This document shows positions 8,545 through 17,239 of a stretch of 64,000 bases of DNA, piece by piece (position 1 is the first letter of the stretch; each line of letters opens with the position of its first letter). The translations under genes were made by a program, and so were the position numbers. The DNA lies in the NCBI RefSeq assembly GCF_013415905.1, contig NZ_CP058909.1, positions 1,860,001 to 1,924,000 on the forward strand. The letters are read 5' to 3'. Source of the DNA: Halosimplex pelagicum. GTDB taxonomy: Archaea; Halobacteriota; Halobacteria; Halobacteriales; Haloarculaceae. A model generated the notes under the pieces. The model searched no databases. It was not told where the DNA came from and saw only the letters and a program-made list of their open reading frames with translations.

Positions 8545-8617
8545 ACCATCTTTTTTAACGGGGGCGTCGGCGCGAGCCGGTGGGCTCGCGCCTCGACCCC
8601 CGTCAAAAAACATGGGT
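8545..8617. repeat. T-tract/A-tract palindrome, first module of copy 2
   Basis: Pairing: CCAT/ATGG outermost, T6 with A6, GGGGG with CCCCC, a small internal loop, then GGCGCGAGCC with GGCTCGCGCC around a short loop. The same flanks with an unrelated stem occur at 40938-40997. Confidence 0.8.
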
Positions 8618-9085
8618 GAAAAAAGGCCGGCTGCGCTGGTCGCTTCGCTCCCGCGCAGCCGGTGTCTGCGGGAGTGAGCACGACGACCGACCGCAGGCTC
8701 GTCAGCGCTCGCTCTGACGGCGAACCGGCGCCTGCGGCGCCGGATGCTCGGTGCAGGGAGTGGCTGTTGCAGTTGCGGTGCTGTGCGGTTGGCGCGTGCT
8801 GTCGAGCGTGCCCGCCTCGTGGCGGGCCGCTCGAAACAGCCGCGCGAGGGATGAGCATCGCAGCCTGCGAGAAGCGCAAGAGGCTGGGGAGGCTCGTGGC
8901 CGTCTGCGGTTGCTGTGCGGCGCGGGTGCGGTGCTGGCCCTGGCGGACTGAAAGGGCGAGGCACGCTCGCGTTCACTTGGTCGCCTGAGCGGGCCACTAT
9001 CCGCGCGGGCGGTGCGGAGAGCGCGGATATCCCGCCTCAGCGACCGCGAGCGCGTCGAGGGCTTTCATCGCCTGCTGCCCCCTGC
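8545..9085 (+). repeat. Dispersed hairpin-chain repeat (copy 2)
   Basis: The copy begins with a palindrome: ACCATC and a T6 tract (8551-8556), a G+C stem, an A6 tract (8605-8610) and CATGGGTGAAAA. Further hairpins follow: CCGGCTGCGC/GCGCAGCCGG (8627-8662), GTCAG/CTGAC (8701-8718), GAACCGGCGCCTGCGGCGCCGG as two pieces around 8721-8742, and GCCCGCC/GGCGGGC. The 3' conserved tail has GGCGGACTGAAAGGGCGAGG, a TATCCGCGC/GCGCGGATA hairpin and GAGGGCTTTCATCGCCTGC (9057-9075). It matches copy 3 along its length and copy 1 in its middle. I see no convincing gene in it. 9086-9167 holds nothing I can name. Confidence 0.8.
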
Positions 9086-9167
9086 AGTCACAGTCACCCC
9101 CGTTTCTTCCACGAAGAATCAACCCGAAACCACTACTCAACAAGCACGTCGTATCGAACGGCTCCGT

Positions 9168-9494
9168 CTACGACCCGATGGCGTCGAGGGCGTCGAGCGA
9201 GACGGAGTCGGTGAGTCGGACGCGCCGTTGCTCGGGTGAGAACCGGACGACGCCGGCGTCGGAGAGCTTCGGAACGTGGACGTGATACAGCGACGTGCGG
9301 AGGCGGGTGATCGCCGCCTCGTCCGCGGCGCTGTCCGGTCCCCCGTCGTCGCGCTCGACCATCCGTTCGGCGAGTTCCTCGATGGTCAGCGCCGCGTCGG
9401 CGTCGTCCAGCAGGCGGACGACGCGCCGTCGCCGTTCGTCGGCCAGCGCGTCGTACACGAGCGATCTGTTGCCGTACCGCGTCTTCCCGTCCAT
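9168..9494 (-). CDS. Winged-helix DNA-binding protein (DUF7344 type)
   Basis: This 108-residue regulator has the haloarchaeal pattern LVYDALADERRRRVVRLL, then an EELAERMVE recognition region and LRTSLYHVHVPKLSDAGVVRF, which is the second half of the winged helix. Such single-domain proteins act as local transcription factors; the target is unknown. Two starts are possible: ATG 9503 abuts a strong GGGAGGT Shine-Dalgarno with no spacing, whereas ATG 9494 has 9 bases of spacing, so I prefer 9494. It stands alone, between repeat copy 2 and a dehydrogenase gene. Confidence 0.8.
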   Translation of the reverse strand: MDGKTRYGNRSLVYDALADERRRRVVRLLDDADAALTIEELAERMVERDDGGPDSAADEAAITRLRTSLYHVHVPKLSDAGVVRFSPEQRRVRLTDSVSLDALDAIGS

Positions 9495-9621
9495 GGGACT
9501 CATACCTCCCCCTCGGCCACGTCCGAGTATAGGGGCTACGCCTAAACAGATAGCGTCGAACGTACCTGATACGCACCACGCACGGGTCCGGCGAGGAACG
9601 CGACCGGCCGGCGCCGTTCGG

Positions 9622-10719
9622 TCACCGCTCCCGTCGGACCGGCCGGAGCGCCGAGCGGTCGTCGCCGTCGAGTTCCGCGCTGGAGACGGCCGCCACGTCC
9701 ACCCCGTTCCCGCGTATCGCCCGATAGACGCCGTAGCCGAGGGCGGCGGCACCGAGTGCGAGGAGCGCCGTTCCGCGGGTCCCGCTGGTCGCGGCGCGGG
9801 TGTAGAGACTCCGTTCGGCGACGTGGCCCCCGTGGTCGCCGCGCTCGCGGAGCTCGCCGCCGGGCTGGTCGAACGCGTTGTCGGACTGGCGCCGGGGCGG
9901 ACGGTCGCGCGTCTGGAGGCCGACGAACAGTTTCTCCATGATCGTGTCGAACAGACCGGGGGCGTACTGCTCCATCTGGGCCATGTTCTTGGCGGCGCCG
10001 CCGACGTAGATGTCGCGCTCGGGGTGTTCGGCGGCGTGACAGACCGAGCGGGCGACGGTCTCGGGCGCGTACACCGGCGGCGGCAGGGTCACCTCGCTGT
10101 CGGTGTAGTTCTTCGCGTGTTCGGGGTAGGGCGTGTCGATGGCGGCGGGCTTGACGAGCGTCACCGAGACGGGCGCGCCCTCCTCTTCCAGTTCCATCCT
10201 GAGGGTGTCGGTGAACCCCTTGACGGCGTGTTTCGAGGCGGTGTAGGCCCCCTGCAGGATGAGCGCGCGCTCGGACGTGACGCTCCCGACGTTGACGATG
10301 GCGCCGCCCTCTCGGTGTTTCAGGTGTTCGGCGGCGACGAGCGACCCGTAGAGCAGTCCCCAGACGTTCACCTCGAACAGCTCGCGCATGTCCTCGACCG
10401 GCGTCTCGTCGAGACGGCCGTAGATGAACTTCCCGGCGTTGTTGACCCAGGTGTCGAACCCGCCGTAGGTGTCCTCCGCGACCGCGGCGATCTCCTCGAC
10501 CTGGGTCCGGTCGCTCACGTCGGCGACGACGTAGACGGCGTCGCCGCCGGCCTCGGTTATCTCGTCGGTCAACTCGTCGAGGGCGTCCTCGCTCCGGGCG
10601 GCGACCACGAGCGAGGCGCCCCTGTCGGCGGCCATCCGCGCGGTCGCGAGCCCGTTGCCCGAGGGCGCGCCGGTGATCACCATCACCTGCTCGTCGAGCG
10701 GTTTCAACTGCGGGGTCAC
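9622..10719 (-). CDS. Short-chain dehydrogenase with C-terminal membrane anchor
   Basis: The N-terminal 250 residues are a classical SDR: cofactor loop TGAPSGNG (16-23, an atypical Pro and Asn within TGxxxGxG), NNAG (93-96), catalytic Ser146, and YxxxK at 159-163. Family members oxidise or reduce alcohols and ketones with NAD(P). Residues 275-365 are an extension with an Arg/Asp-rich linker and one hydrophobic segment (GTALLALGAAALGYGVY), probably anchoring the enzyme to the membrane. Length is about 110 residues above a bare SDR. The substrate is unknown. Confidence 0.85.
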   Translation of the reverse strand: MTPQLKPLDEQVMVITGAPSGNGLATARMAADRGASLVVAARSEDALDELTDEITEAGGDAVYVVADVSDRTQVEEIAAVAEDTYGGFDTWVNNAGKFIYGRLDETPVEDMRELFEVNVWGLLYGSLVAAEHLKHREGGAIVNVGSVTSERALILQGAYTASKHAVKGFTDTLRMELEEEGAPVSVTLVKPAAIDTPYPEHAKNYTDSEVTLPPPVYAPETVARSVCHAAEHPERDIYVGGAAKNMAQMEQYAPGLFDTIMEKLFVGLQTRDRPPRRQSDNAFDQPGGELRERGDHGGHVAERSLYTRAATSGTRGTALLALGAAALGYGVYRAIRGNGVDVAAVSSAELDGDDRSALRPVRRER

Positions 10720-10925
10720 GGCGCCTCCTCCGAGGACTGTCGGGTCGTCGCGGGCGCGCTGGCTATCGATCGCTGTGGCATCGTCCCTATGGTGGGTCAG
10801 GACGGGTTTGAGGCCGGTGCCGGCATTCGCACGGCAGTGCGCGTGCCGGCGGTCGCGTCGCCGCCCGCCAGTATCGGAGCAGAATCACGAACGGCACGGA
10901 GAGTGTGCCGGTCGGCCGACTTCGC

Positions 10926-11561
10926 TCAGAAACACTCCAGAACGGTCCCGTCCACGCGCGGGTCCGGCGGATTCTCCGTCTCCCGACGCGTGGCACGCCA
11001 GACGGCCTCGTGGGTCACCAGATAGGCAAAGGAGTAGCGATGCCCGTCGAAGTATCCGTACGGGGTCCCCTCCCCATCGTCCCACCGGCCGTGGTCCATC
11101 GCGTACCCCGACGTGACCAGGACGGCGTTCGGACCGACTCTCGATGCCTCCGTCGACGAGTCGAGGTTGAACTCTACGAGTCCCTCCCCGTACCCGGCCA
11201 TCTCGCGGTACTTGTAGGCGTACTCGTACGTCTCGACGTACGCGCGGACTGACGCTTCGCCGAGGGTATCCGGTGGATCCGGAATCGACGGGAGGTCACC
11301 GTGGTCGGCCGACGGCTCCGGAACGCGCGGCTCCGCCGGACAGGCGCTCGGACTCGGCGTCGGGACGGCAGTCTCGGGTACGGATCCGCCCTCGGTGCCG
11401 ATCGCGGTCGCGGTCGTCTCTGTCGCCGTCGTCGTCGACTGGCCCGTCTCCGGTGACGATACGTCCCGTCTGGCACCGCTGCTGTCTCCGGGGAGACACC
11501 CAGCCGACAGCGCCGTCGCGACGACCGCGACGCACTCCCGCCGGGTGAAAGCGTCGGCCAT
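10926..11561 (-). CDS. Lipoprotein of unknown function
   Basis: This 211-residue product starts TRRECVAVVATALSAGC: a twin-Arg-like signal followed by a lipobox with Cys22, so Tat export and lipid anchoring are likely. A Thr/Ser/Pro linker (30-80) leads to a C-terminal α/β domain with the aromatic strand YGYFDGHRYSFAYLVTHEAVWRA. Haloarchaea carry many such lipoproteins of unknown role. The ATG at 11561 is the only start giving a signal peptide. 10720-10925 upstream of the SDR gene holds nothing I can name. Confidence 0.75.
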   Translation of the reverse strand: MADAFTRRECVAVVATALSAGCLPGDSSGARRDVSSPETGQSTTTATETTATAIGTEGGSVPETAVPTPSPSACPAEPRVPEPSADHGDLPSIPDPPDTLGEASVRAYVETYEYAYKYREMAGYGEGLVEFNLDSSTEASRVGPNAVLVTSGYAMDHGRWDDGEGTPYGYFDGHRYSFAYLVTHEAVWRATRRETENPPDPRVDGTVLECF

Positions 11562-11686
11562 ACCGGGACCGGCGTCGCGGTCGGTAAGTGTCTTCTGTGC
11601 GATCGGTCGGGGAGCGAGGGCCCGGAGCGGCGTAGCTCGATGCCGGCCGCAGGGGGGCCTCGCGTTGGCTGTCGAGAACCTCGGTT

Positions 11687-12451
11687 TCAGACCGAACTGC
11701 GGTCGTAGCCGCCGTCGATGGTGATGATCTCGCCGGTGGTGAAGGAGGCGGCGTCGCTGGCCAGGTAGAGGGCGGCGCCGCTGATCTCGTCGGGGGTGGC
11801 GACCCGCTCCATCGGCGTGCGCTCGTCGACGCCCTCGCGGAACTCCGAGCCGTCTTCGAGCTTCGGCCCTGCCAGTTCCGTCTTGACGAAGCCGGGGGCG
11901 ATGGCGTTCACTCGAACCTCGGGCCCCAGGTCCGCCGCGGTCGCGCGGGTGAGACCGTTGAGGCCGGCCTTCGCCGAGACGTAGCTCGGCCGGGCCTCGC
12001 GGGACTGCTCGGCGGACATCGAGGAGATGTTGACGATCGACCCCTCGTCCATGGCGGCGCCGAACTCCTTGATCGCGCGGAACGCCCCCGTGAGGAGCAC
12101 GTCGATGTCCTGGCCCCACTCCTCCTCGCTCATCTCGGTGACCGGCGTCGTCGCGACCGAGCCCTGCGAGGTGACGAGCGTGTCGACGGTGCCGAGGGCG
12201 TCCTCGGTGGTCTCCCGGAGGTTCGCGATCGACTCGGGGTCGCGGACGTTGCAGGTGACTTCGACAGTGTCGGCGCCCAGGTCGCGCAGTTCGGCGGCGG
12301 CCTCGGCCACCGACTCCTCCGAGCGGCTGGTCGCGACCACGTCGGCGCCGTCGCGGGCGAACGCCCGGGCGATCTCCAGCCCGATGCCGCTCGTGCCGCC
12401 GATGACGACGACGTTCTGCCCCTCGACGCTGATTCCATCGGATTCTGACAT
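11687..12451 (-). CDS. SDR family oxidoreductase
   Basis: This 254-residue enzyme is a classical single-domain SDR of FabG-like architecture. The cofactor loop is GGTSGIG (18-24), the catalytic Ser is 143/144 and YVSAK lies at 157-161. The C-terminal DEISGAALYLASDAASFTTGEIITIDGGY is the family ending. The usual NNAG is replaced by TSQG near 94-97, a variation seen in some SDRs that need not abolish activity. The substrate is unknown. It is transcribed away from the ferritin-like gene. Confidence 0.88.
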   Translation of the reverse strand: MSESDGISVEGQNVVVIGGTSGIGLEIARAFARDGADVVATSRSEESVAEAAAELRDLGADTVEVTCNVRDPESIANLRETTEDALGTVDTLVTSQGSVATTPVTEMSEEEWGQDIDVLLTGAFRAIKEFGAAMDEGSIVNISSMSAEQSREARPSYVSAKAGLNGLTRATAADLGPEVRVNAIAPGFVKTELAGPKLEDGSEFREGVDERTPMERVATPDEISGAALYLASDAASFTTGEIITIDGGYDRSSV

Positions 12452-12679
12452 GGTTTCAAGAGCCCGCGCTCGACGGGAGTCGGTTTCGGTTCGCGACGGG
12501 ACACGGGCCGGTATGGACCTTCCCCGGTGCGCACTGTCCGTCGAACCCGCGACTCGACGCGGGAAGTTCCCCCGAATTTGGGAGAGAGTTCCGGCCCACG
12601 CTCGGCGAACGCCCGGGGCAATTATGTCACACGTCGGAAAATTACCTTTAGTGGGTGGACCCTCCGACCGAGTGGAATC

Positions 12680-14053
12680 ATGACCCGACACGACGACGCC
12701 GACGGCCGAACGCGGCGCAAATTCCTGGGCGCGACGGTCTCGCTGGCGGCGCTGGGACTGGCCGGTTGTTCGAACGACGGCGGCGACGGCGGCTCGACGG
12801 ACACGATGGCCCCCACCGACACGCCGACGCCCACGCCCGAGGAGATGATGGGCGGGGCGACCGACACGATGGACCCGACGGCGACGCCGACCGCCGAACC
12901 GACCGACACGCCCACCGACGAGCCGACCGCGACCGACGCGATGGCCGCGCCGGACGTGCCGCTGCTCAACTACGCGCTGACGCTGGAGCACCTGGAGAAC
13001 GTCTTCTACCGGGAGGGGCTCGACGAGTTCAGCGACAGCGAGCTGATGAACGCCGACGCGCTGTCGAGCTTCGGACAGACCGTCCGGATGGAGGTGCCGG
13101 AGTACCTGCGGACGGTCGGCGCCCACGAGGCCGCCCACGTCGACGCGCTGTCGAGCACGATCGAGAACCTGAACGGGACGCCCGTCGGCGAGGGCGAGTA
13201 CGACTTCGGCTACTCGACGCCGACGGAGTTCCTCGCGGTCGCGCAGGCCCTGGAGAACACCGGCGTCTCCGCCTACGCCGGCGCGGCGCCGCAGGTCGTG
13301 AACAACGACGTGCTCGCGGCGGCGGCGGGCATCCACAGCGTCGAGGCCCGCCACGCGAGCTTCCTCAACCTGATCAACGGCGACAGTCCCTATCCCAACG
13401 GCGTCGACGAGGCCCGTTCCATCGACGAGGTGCTGGAGATCGCCGGCCAGTTCGTCACGAGCGAGGTCGACCCGAGCGTCTACGAGACCGGCGACGACCG
13501 CCCGACCCACGACCGCAAAGTCGAGGACGACACCTCCGACGTGAACGTGCTCAACTACGCGCTGACGCTGGAGCACCTGGAGAACGCCTTCTACCGCGAA
13601 GGGCTGAACGAGTTCAGCGACAGCGAGCTGATGAACGCAGATGCGCTCTCCGAGTTCGGCGAAGAACTCCGGATGGCCGTCCCCGAACACCTGAAAACCG
13701 CGGGCGCCCACGAGGCGGCCCACGTCACGGCGCTCTCCGACACCGTCGAGCAGCTCGGCGGGACGCCCGTCGAGGAGGCCACCTACGACTTCGGCTACTC
13801 GACGCCGACGGAGTTCCTCGGCGTCGCGAAGGCGCTGGAGAACACGGGCGTGGCGGCCTACAAGGGCGCGGCGCCGACCGTGTCGAACGACGCCGTCTTC
13901 TCGGCGGCGATCGGCATCCACAGCGTCGAGGCCCGGCACGCCGCGCTGTTGAACGAGGTCAACGTGAGTTCGCCGTTCCCGGCGGGCGTCGACGAGCCGA
14001 TGACGATGAGCGAGGTCACCGAAGTGGCCGGCCAGTTCATCGTCGAGGAGTGA
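12680..14053 (+). CDS. Tat lipoprotein with two tandem ferritin-like domains
   Basis: This 457-residue product begins with a Tat lipoprotein signal, RRKFLGATVSLAALGLAGC (twin Arg at about 12-13, lipobox Cys about 31). A Thr/Pro/Met linker runs to about residue 90. Two near-identical ferritin-like domains follow (about 94-270 and 290-457), each with LEHLE, HEAAHV and SVEARHA, which supply Glu and His in a four-helix bundle as in DUF4439/ferritin-like-2 proteins. Such proteins may bind iron or manganese on the cell surface. A TATA-like CTTTAG lies about 30 bases upstream. Confidence 0.88.
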   Translation: MTRHDDADGRTRRKFLGATVSLAALGLAGCSNDGGDGGSTDTMAPTDTPTPTPEEMMGGATDTMDPTATPTAEPTDTPTDEPTATDAMAAPDVPLLNYALTLEHLENVFYREGLDEFSDSELMNADALSSFGQTVRMEVPEYLRTVGAHEAAHVDALSSTIENLNGTPVGEGEYDFGYSTPTEFLAVAQALENTGVSAYAGAAPQVVNNDVLAAAAGIHSVEARHASFLNLINGDSPYPNGVDEARSIDEVLEIAGQFVTSEVDPSVYETGDDRPTHDRKVEDDTSDVNVLNYALTLEHLENAFYREGLNEFSDSELMNADALSEFGEELRMAVPEHLKTAGAHEAAHVTALSDTVEQLGGTPVEEATYDFGYSTPTEFLGVAKALENTGVAAYKGAAPTVSNDAVFSAAIGIHSVEARHAALLNEVNVSSPFPAGVDEPMTMSEVTEVAGQFIVEE

Positions 14054-14150
14054 GCGGCGGTCGAACGATGCCGTCGTCGTCCACGCACCGGTTCCCGTCC
14101 CCGCTGGCGGTCGATGCGTTTACGTAGGCCCTCCGAGTGGGTAATCGCCA

Positions 14151-14441
14151 ATGGAGGCGGTCCTCTGGTACGTGTTGGCGGGCACGCGCGGCGGGCTCAA
14201 TCGGGTGCGCATCCTCCGCGCGCTCGACACCCGACCGCGCAACGCCAACCAGCTCGCCGAGGACATGGACCTCAACTACGACACGGTGCGCCACCACCTC
14301 GACGTGCTCACCGACAACGACGTGCTCGAATCGAGCGGCGACGACTACGGCGCGGTGTATCTCCCCTCGGACACCGTCGAGGCCCACTGGGACACCGTCG
14401 AGACGATCGTCGATCAGCTCGACCGACCGGACGATTCATGA
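14151..14441 (+). CDS. Winged-helix regulator (ArsR-like)
   Basis: This 96-residue protein has a clean wHTH: GLNRVRILRALDTRPRNANQ, then LAEDMDLNYDTVRHHLDVL as recognition helix, and a wing at NDVLESSGDDYGAVYLP. No metal-binding Cys is present, so it is not a metal-sensing ArsR. The following gene, 46 bases downstream on the same strand, encodes a three-helix membrane protein, and the two are probably co-transcribed. This suggests a regulator controlled by, or controlling, its membrane partner. Confidence 0.85.
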   Translation: MEAVLWYVLAGTRGGLNRVRILRALDTRPRNANQLAEDMDLNYDTVRHHLDVLTDNDVLESSGDDYGAVYLPSDTVEAHWDTVETIVDQLDRPDDS

Positions 14442-14487
14442 CCCGACAGCACCGACCACCCGACGACCCCACCACGGAGCCCCATAG

Positions 14488-14793
14488 ATGAGTACCCTGT
14501 TCACGATCGCGCGCGTCGCCGTCGCGCTCAACCTCGCCATGCTCGCCGTCCTCGGCGCGGTCTGGGCGCGCAACTACTGGCGGCTCCGCTCGAAGCACAC
14601 CCTCGGGATGCTCGTCTTCGCCGCCCTGCTGTTCGCCGAGAACGCCTTCGCGCTGTACTTCTACCTCTTCGACGAGCTGCGGCGGGCCTGGTTCAGCACG
14701 CAGGTCCCCGCCGTCGCCTGGGAGGCGCTGCTGCTCTTTCACCTCCTCGAAACGCTGGCGATCGCCTTCCTCACCTGGGTCACGCTGGACTGA
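14488..14793 (+). CDS. Three-helix membrane protein paired with wHTH regulator
   Basis: This 101-residue protein has three hydrophobic helices (about 5-26, 38-60 and 76-97) separated by short Arg/Asp-containing loops. It has no enzymatic motif and no signal peptide. Its constant position behind a small wHTH gene is the only hint of function; a membrane sensor or anti-regulator is plausible but unproven. Confidence 0.75.
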   Translation: MSTLFTIARVAVALNLAMLAVLGAVWARNYWRLRSKHTLGMLVFAALLFAENAFALYFYLFDELRRAWFSTQVPAVAWEALLLFHLLETLAIAFLTWVTLD

Positions 14794-14835
14794 GAGAGGG
14801 CCGCGCCGACGGCCCGCCCCCGGGTTCCGTCCCCG

Positions 14836-16422
14836 TCACTCGACGGAGTACGCGTCCAGTTTCGCGACCGCGTGGCGGTAGCCCCCCCAGGCGACGACGA
14901 GGGCGAGGACGCCCGTCGCGCCGACGCCACCGACGACCGTCACGGGGTCGACGGCGCCCTGTGCGTAGGCGCCGAGCGCGCCGAACCCCGGCGCGCCGAC
15001 GACGACCATCCCGAGGGTGTAGGCCGCGGAGGCGGACTTGTTCGGGATCTGCACGTCCTCGCCGAGCAGCCCCTCGTCGCCGGGCGGGTAGTGGACGCCG
15101 AGCGCCAGCGAGCACAGCGGCGCGACGGCCGCCATCGCGACCGCGAAGACGCCGACGGCGGCGACGACCAGCGCGGAGCCGACGCCGACGCCGATGGCGG
15201 TGCCCAGGGCGGCGCCGACGAGCAGCGGCATCGCCGGGAGGACGACGGCGTAGGCCTTCGCGCGGACGAACGTCTCGCTGGAGACGCCGGCGGTGAGCAG
15301 GCCGGGGAGGGCGTCGCCCTCGGTTCCGAGCGGGTTGAGCGTGAAGCCGCTGCCGGCGGCGAGCGCGCCGGTGAAGGCGACGACCGGCGCGTACATCGCC
15401 GCGGAGAAGGGGCCGCTGTAGACGAGCTGTTCGGCCATGACGAGACCGACGAAGATCGCGGGGTAGACGTACCACAGCGTCTTCGGCGTGCGCTTGGTGC
15501 GGCGCCAGGTCGTCTCGACGAGCGCGGCGGTCGGCCGCGGGACGACCGACGCGAGCACGTCCCTGACGGGCGTCGCCGTCGCCGGGTCGTCGTCGGCCCC
15601 GTCCTCGTCGTCGCCGAGCGCGCGGTCGTCGTACCAGACGGCCTCGGCGAGGCGGACGGAGGCGGCCAGCGAGCCGAACACGAGCCCGACCGTGGCGAGG
15701 AGGAAGCCACCGGCGCGGGCGGGCGACGCGCCGGCGTCCCGGACGGTCAACAGCAGCAGGTCGCCGGCCCACGACAGCGGGGTCGCGCCCAGCGCGGCGC
15801 CGACGGTCTCGCGGGTGAACAGGACGAGATAGAAGAGTCCGAGCATCCCGACGCCGAGGCCGAAGCGGGCGTTCTTCGAGAGGCCGTAGCCGTCGAGCAG
15901 CCAGCGGGCGCCGAAGCCGATCGGCGCCGTCGCGACGCCGGCGACGACGAACAGCCAGAGGCTGCCCGCGACCAGCGAGACGGCCGCGACCGGCGCCTCG
16001 GCGCCGACGGCGAACGCGACCGCGCCGGCGAGCGCGACCGGCCAGAACAGCGCCGTCCAGACGGCCGTCTGGCGGGCGACGCTCCCGACGGCGACCGCGC
16101 GGGTGCTCGTCGCCGTCAGGAAGGCTACGTAGCGGTCCTTGAACTCGCTGTTGCCCCCCGCGGCGCCGAGGACCCCCATCAGGACGAGCAGGACGACGCC
16201 CGACAGCACCGTCCCGCGGAGACGGGTGACGACCGGCGCGACCTCGCCGGCGGCGAACCGCTGGCCCAGGTCGTAGGCGCCCGGGCCGACCAGCCCGGAG
16301 ACCTGCAGCGCGAAGAAGCCGGGGATCAGCAGGAAGAAGGCGGTCATCCGCTTCGACTCGCGGACTCGCCGGTAGGTCTGGCGGAGGGCGGTCCGCGTGA
16401 CGACGACGGCCGGGCCGGTCAT
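14836..16422 (-). CDS. ABC transporter permease
   Basis: This 528-residue membrane protein has about 12 hydrophobic segments in two halves, separated by an acidic cytoplasmic loop (about 270-300). Its start codon overlaps the stop codon of the ATP-binding gene by 4 bases (ATGA at 16419-16422), so it forms one transporter with that subunit. Architecture and partner resemble ABC-2-type exporters of haloarchaea. The substrate cannot be inferred. Confidence 0.88.
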   Translation of the reverse strand: MTGPAVVVTRTALRQTYRRVRESKRMTAFFLLIPGFFALQVSGLVGPGAYDLGQRFAAGEVAPVVTRLRGTVLSGVVLLVLMGVLGAAGGNSEFKDRYVAFLTATSTRAVAVGSVARQTAVWTALFWPVALAGAVAFAVGAEAPVAAVSLVAGSLWLFVVAGVATAPIGFGARWLLDGYGLSKNARFGLGVGMLGLFYLVLFTRETVGAALGATPLSWAGDLLLLTVRDAGASPARAGGFLLATVGLVFGSLAASVRLAEAVWYDDRALGDDEDGADDDPATATPVRDVLASVVPRPTAALVETTWRRTKRTPKTLWYVYPAIFVGLVMAEQLVYSGPFSAAMYAPVVAFTGALAAGSGFTLNPLGTEGDALPGLLTAGVSSETFVRAKAYAVVLPAMPLLVGAALGTAIGVGVGSALVVAAVGVFAVAMAAVAPLCSLALGVHYPPGDEGLLGEDVQIPNKSASAAYTLGMVVVGAPGFGALGAYAQGAVDPVTVVGGVGATGVLALVVAWGGYRHAVAKLDAYSVE

Positions 16423-17168
16423 GGCGACTCGCGCAGCCGCGCCGAGAGATCGGTGTCGCTCGTCAGCTCGAGGAAGGCGTCCTCCAGCGTGTCGCCGTCG
16501 CGGTCGGCGACCAGCCGCTCGGGGTCGTCCTCGGCGAGCAGTCGCCCGTCCGAGAGCAGCCCGACGGTGTCGGCGAGCTCGTCGACCACCGAGAGGACGT
16601 GCGTCGAGAGGAAGACGGCGGTGCCCGCGTCGCGCAGTTCGGTGAGGACTTCCTTGAGCGTCCGCGCGGCGTTGGGGTCGAGTCCGCTCGTCGGCTCGTC
16701 GAGGAACAGCACCGCGGGCTCGTGGACGATGGCCTGGATCACGCTGGTCTTCTGTTTCATGCCCTTCGAGTAGCTCTCGATGCGGTCGTCGGCGGCCGCG
16801 AGGTCGAACCGGTCGAACAGTGTATCGACCCGGTCGCGGGCGCGCTCGGGGTCGAGCCCGCGCACGTCTGCCACCGCGGAGAGCTGCTCGCGGGCGGTGA
16901 GCTTCTCGTACAGCGGGGGCGTGTCGGGGACGTAGCCGATCCGCTCGCCCAGCCGGTCGCGGTCGCGCACGTCGATGCCGGCGACGGTCGCCGACCCGTC
17001 GCTGGGGCGGGTGAGTCCGGTCAGCAGTCCCATCGTGGTCGTCTTGCCGGCGCCGTTGGGGCCGAGAAAGCCGTAGACGGTCCCGCTCTCGACGGTCAGG
17101 TCCAGCCCCTCGACGGCGGCGACCGACCCGTAGCGCTTCGTGAGCCCGTCGGTCTCGATGGCTGCCAC
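16419..17168 (-). CDS. ABC transporter ATP-binding protein
   Basis: This 249-residue ATPase has all motifs: Walker A GPNGAGKTT (36-44), signature SYSKGMKQK near 136, Walker B VLFLDEPTSGLDPN near 153-166, and the switch His in LSTHVLS. The set matches the CcmA/NatA exporter class. No ATG fits; the GTG at 17168 gives the expected N-terminus (V-A-A-I-E-T-D-G-L-T-K-R-Y-G). It is translationally coupled to the permease. Confidence 0.92.
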   Translation of the reverse strand: MAAIETDGLTKRYGSVAAVEGLDLTVESGTVYGFLGPNGAGKTTTMGLLTGLTRPSDGSATVAGIDVRDRDRLGERIGYVPDTPPLYEKLTAREQLSAVADVRGLDPERARDRVDTLFDRFDLAAADDRIESYSKGMKQKTSVIQAIVHEPAVLFLDEPTSGLDPNAARTLKEVLTELRDAGTAVFLSTHVLSVVDELADTVGLLSDGRLLAEDDPERLVADRDGDTLEDAFLELTSDTDLSARLRESP

Positions 17169-17239
17169 TGCCGGGTGTAGGGGACAGCGCGGCGGTAAGT
17201 GTTCCGGTGGACCGGGGTCTCGCCGCGAGCGGGACGGCG

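Noticed and set aside
8545..8617. Intrinsic terminator reading of the T-tract palindrome
   Set aside because: On either strand the T-tract precedes the hairpin instead of following it, and both known copies stand upstream of gene starts rather than at gene ends.
8526..8997. Minus-strand open frames inside repeat copy 2, and similar ones in copies 1 and 3, encoding shared peptides such as SSGPP-GGHARQHAPT
   Set aside because: The similarity follows from DNA conservation. The peptides are Arg/Pro/Ser-rich, lack the acidic haloarchaeal bias and are not in corresponding complete frames across the copies.
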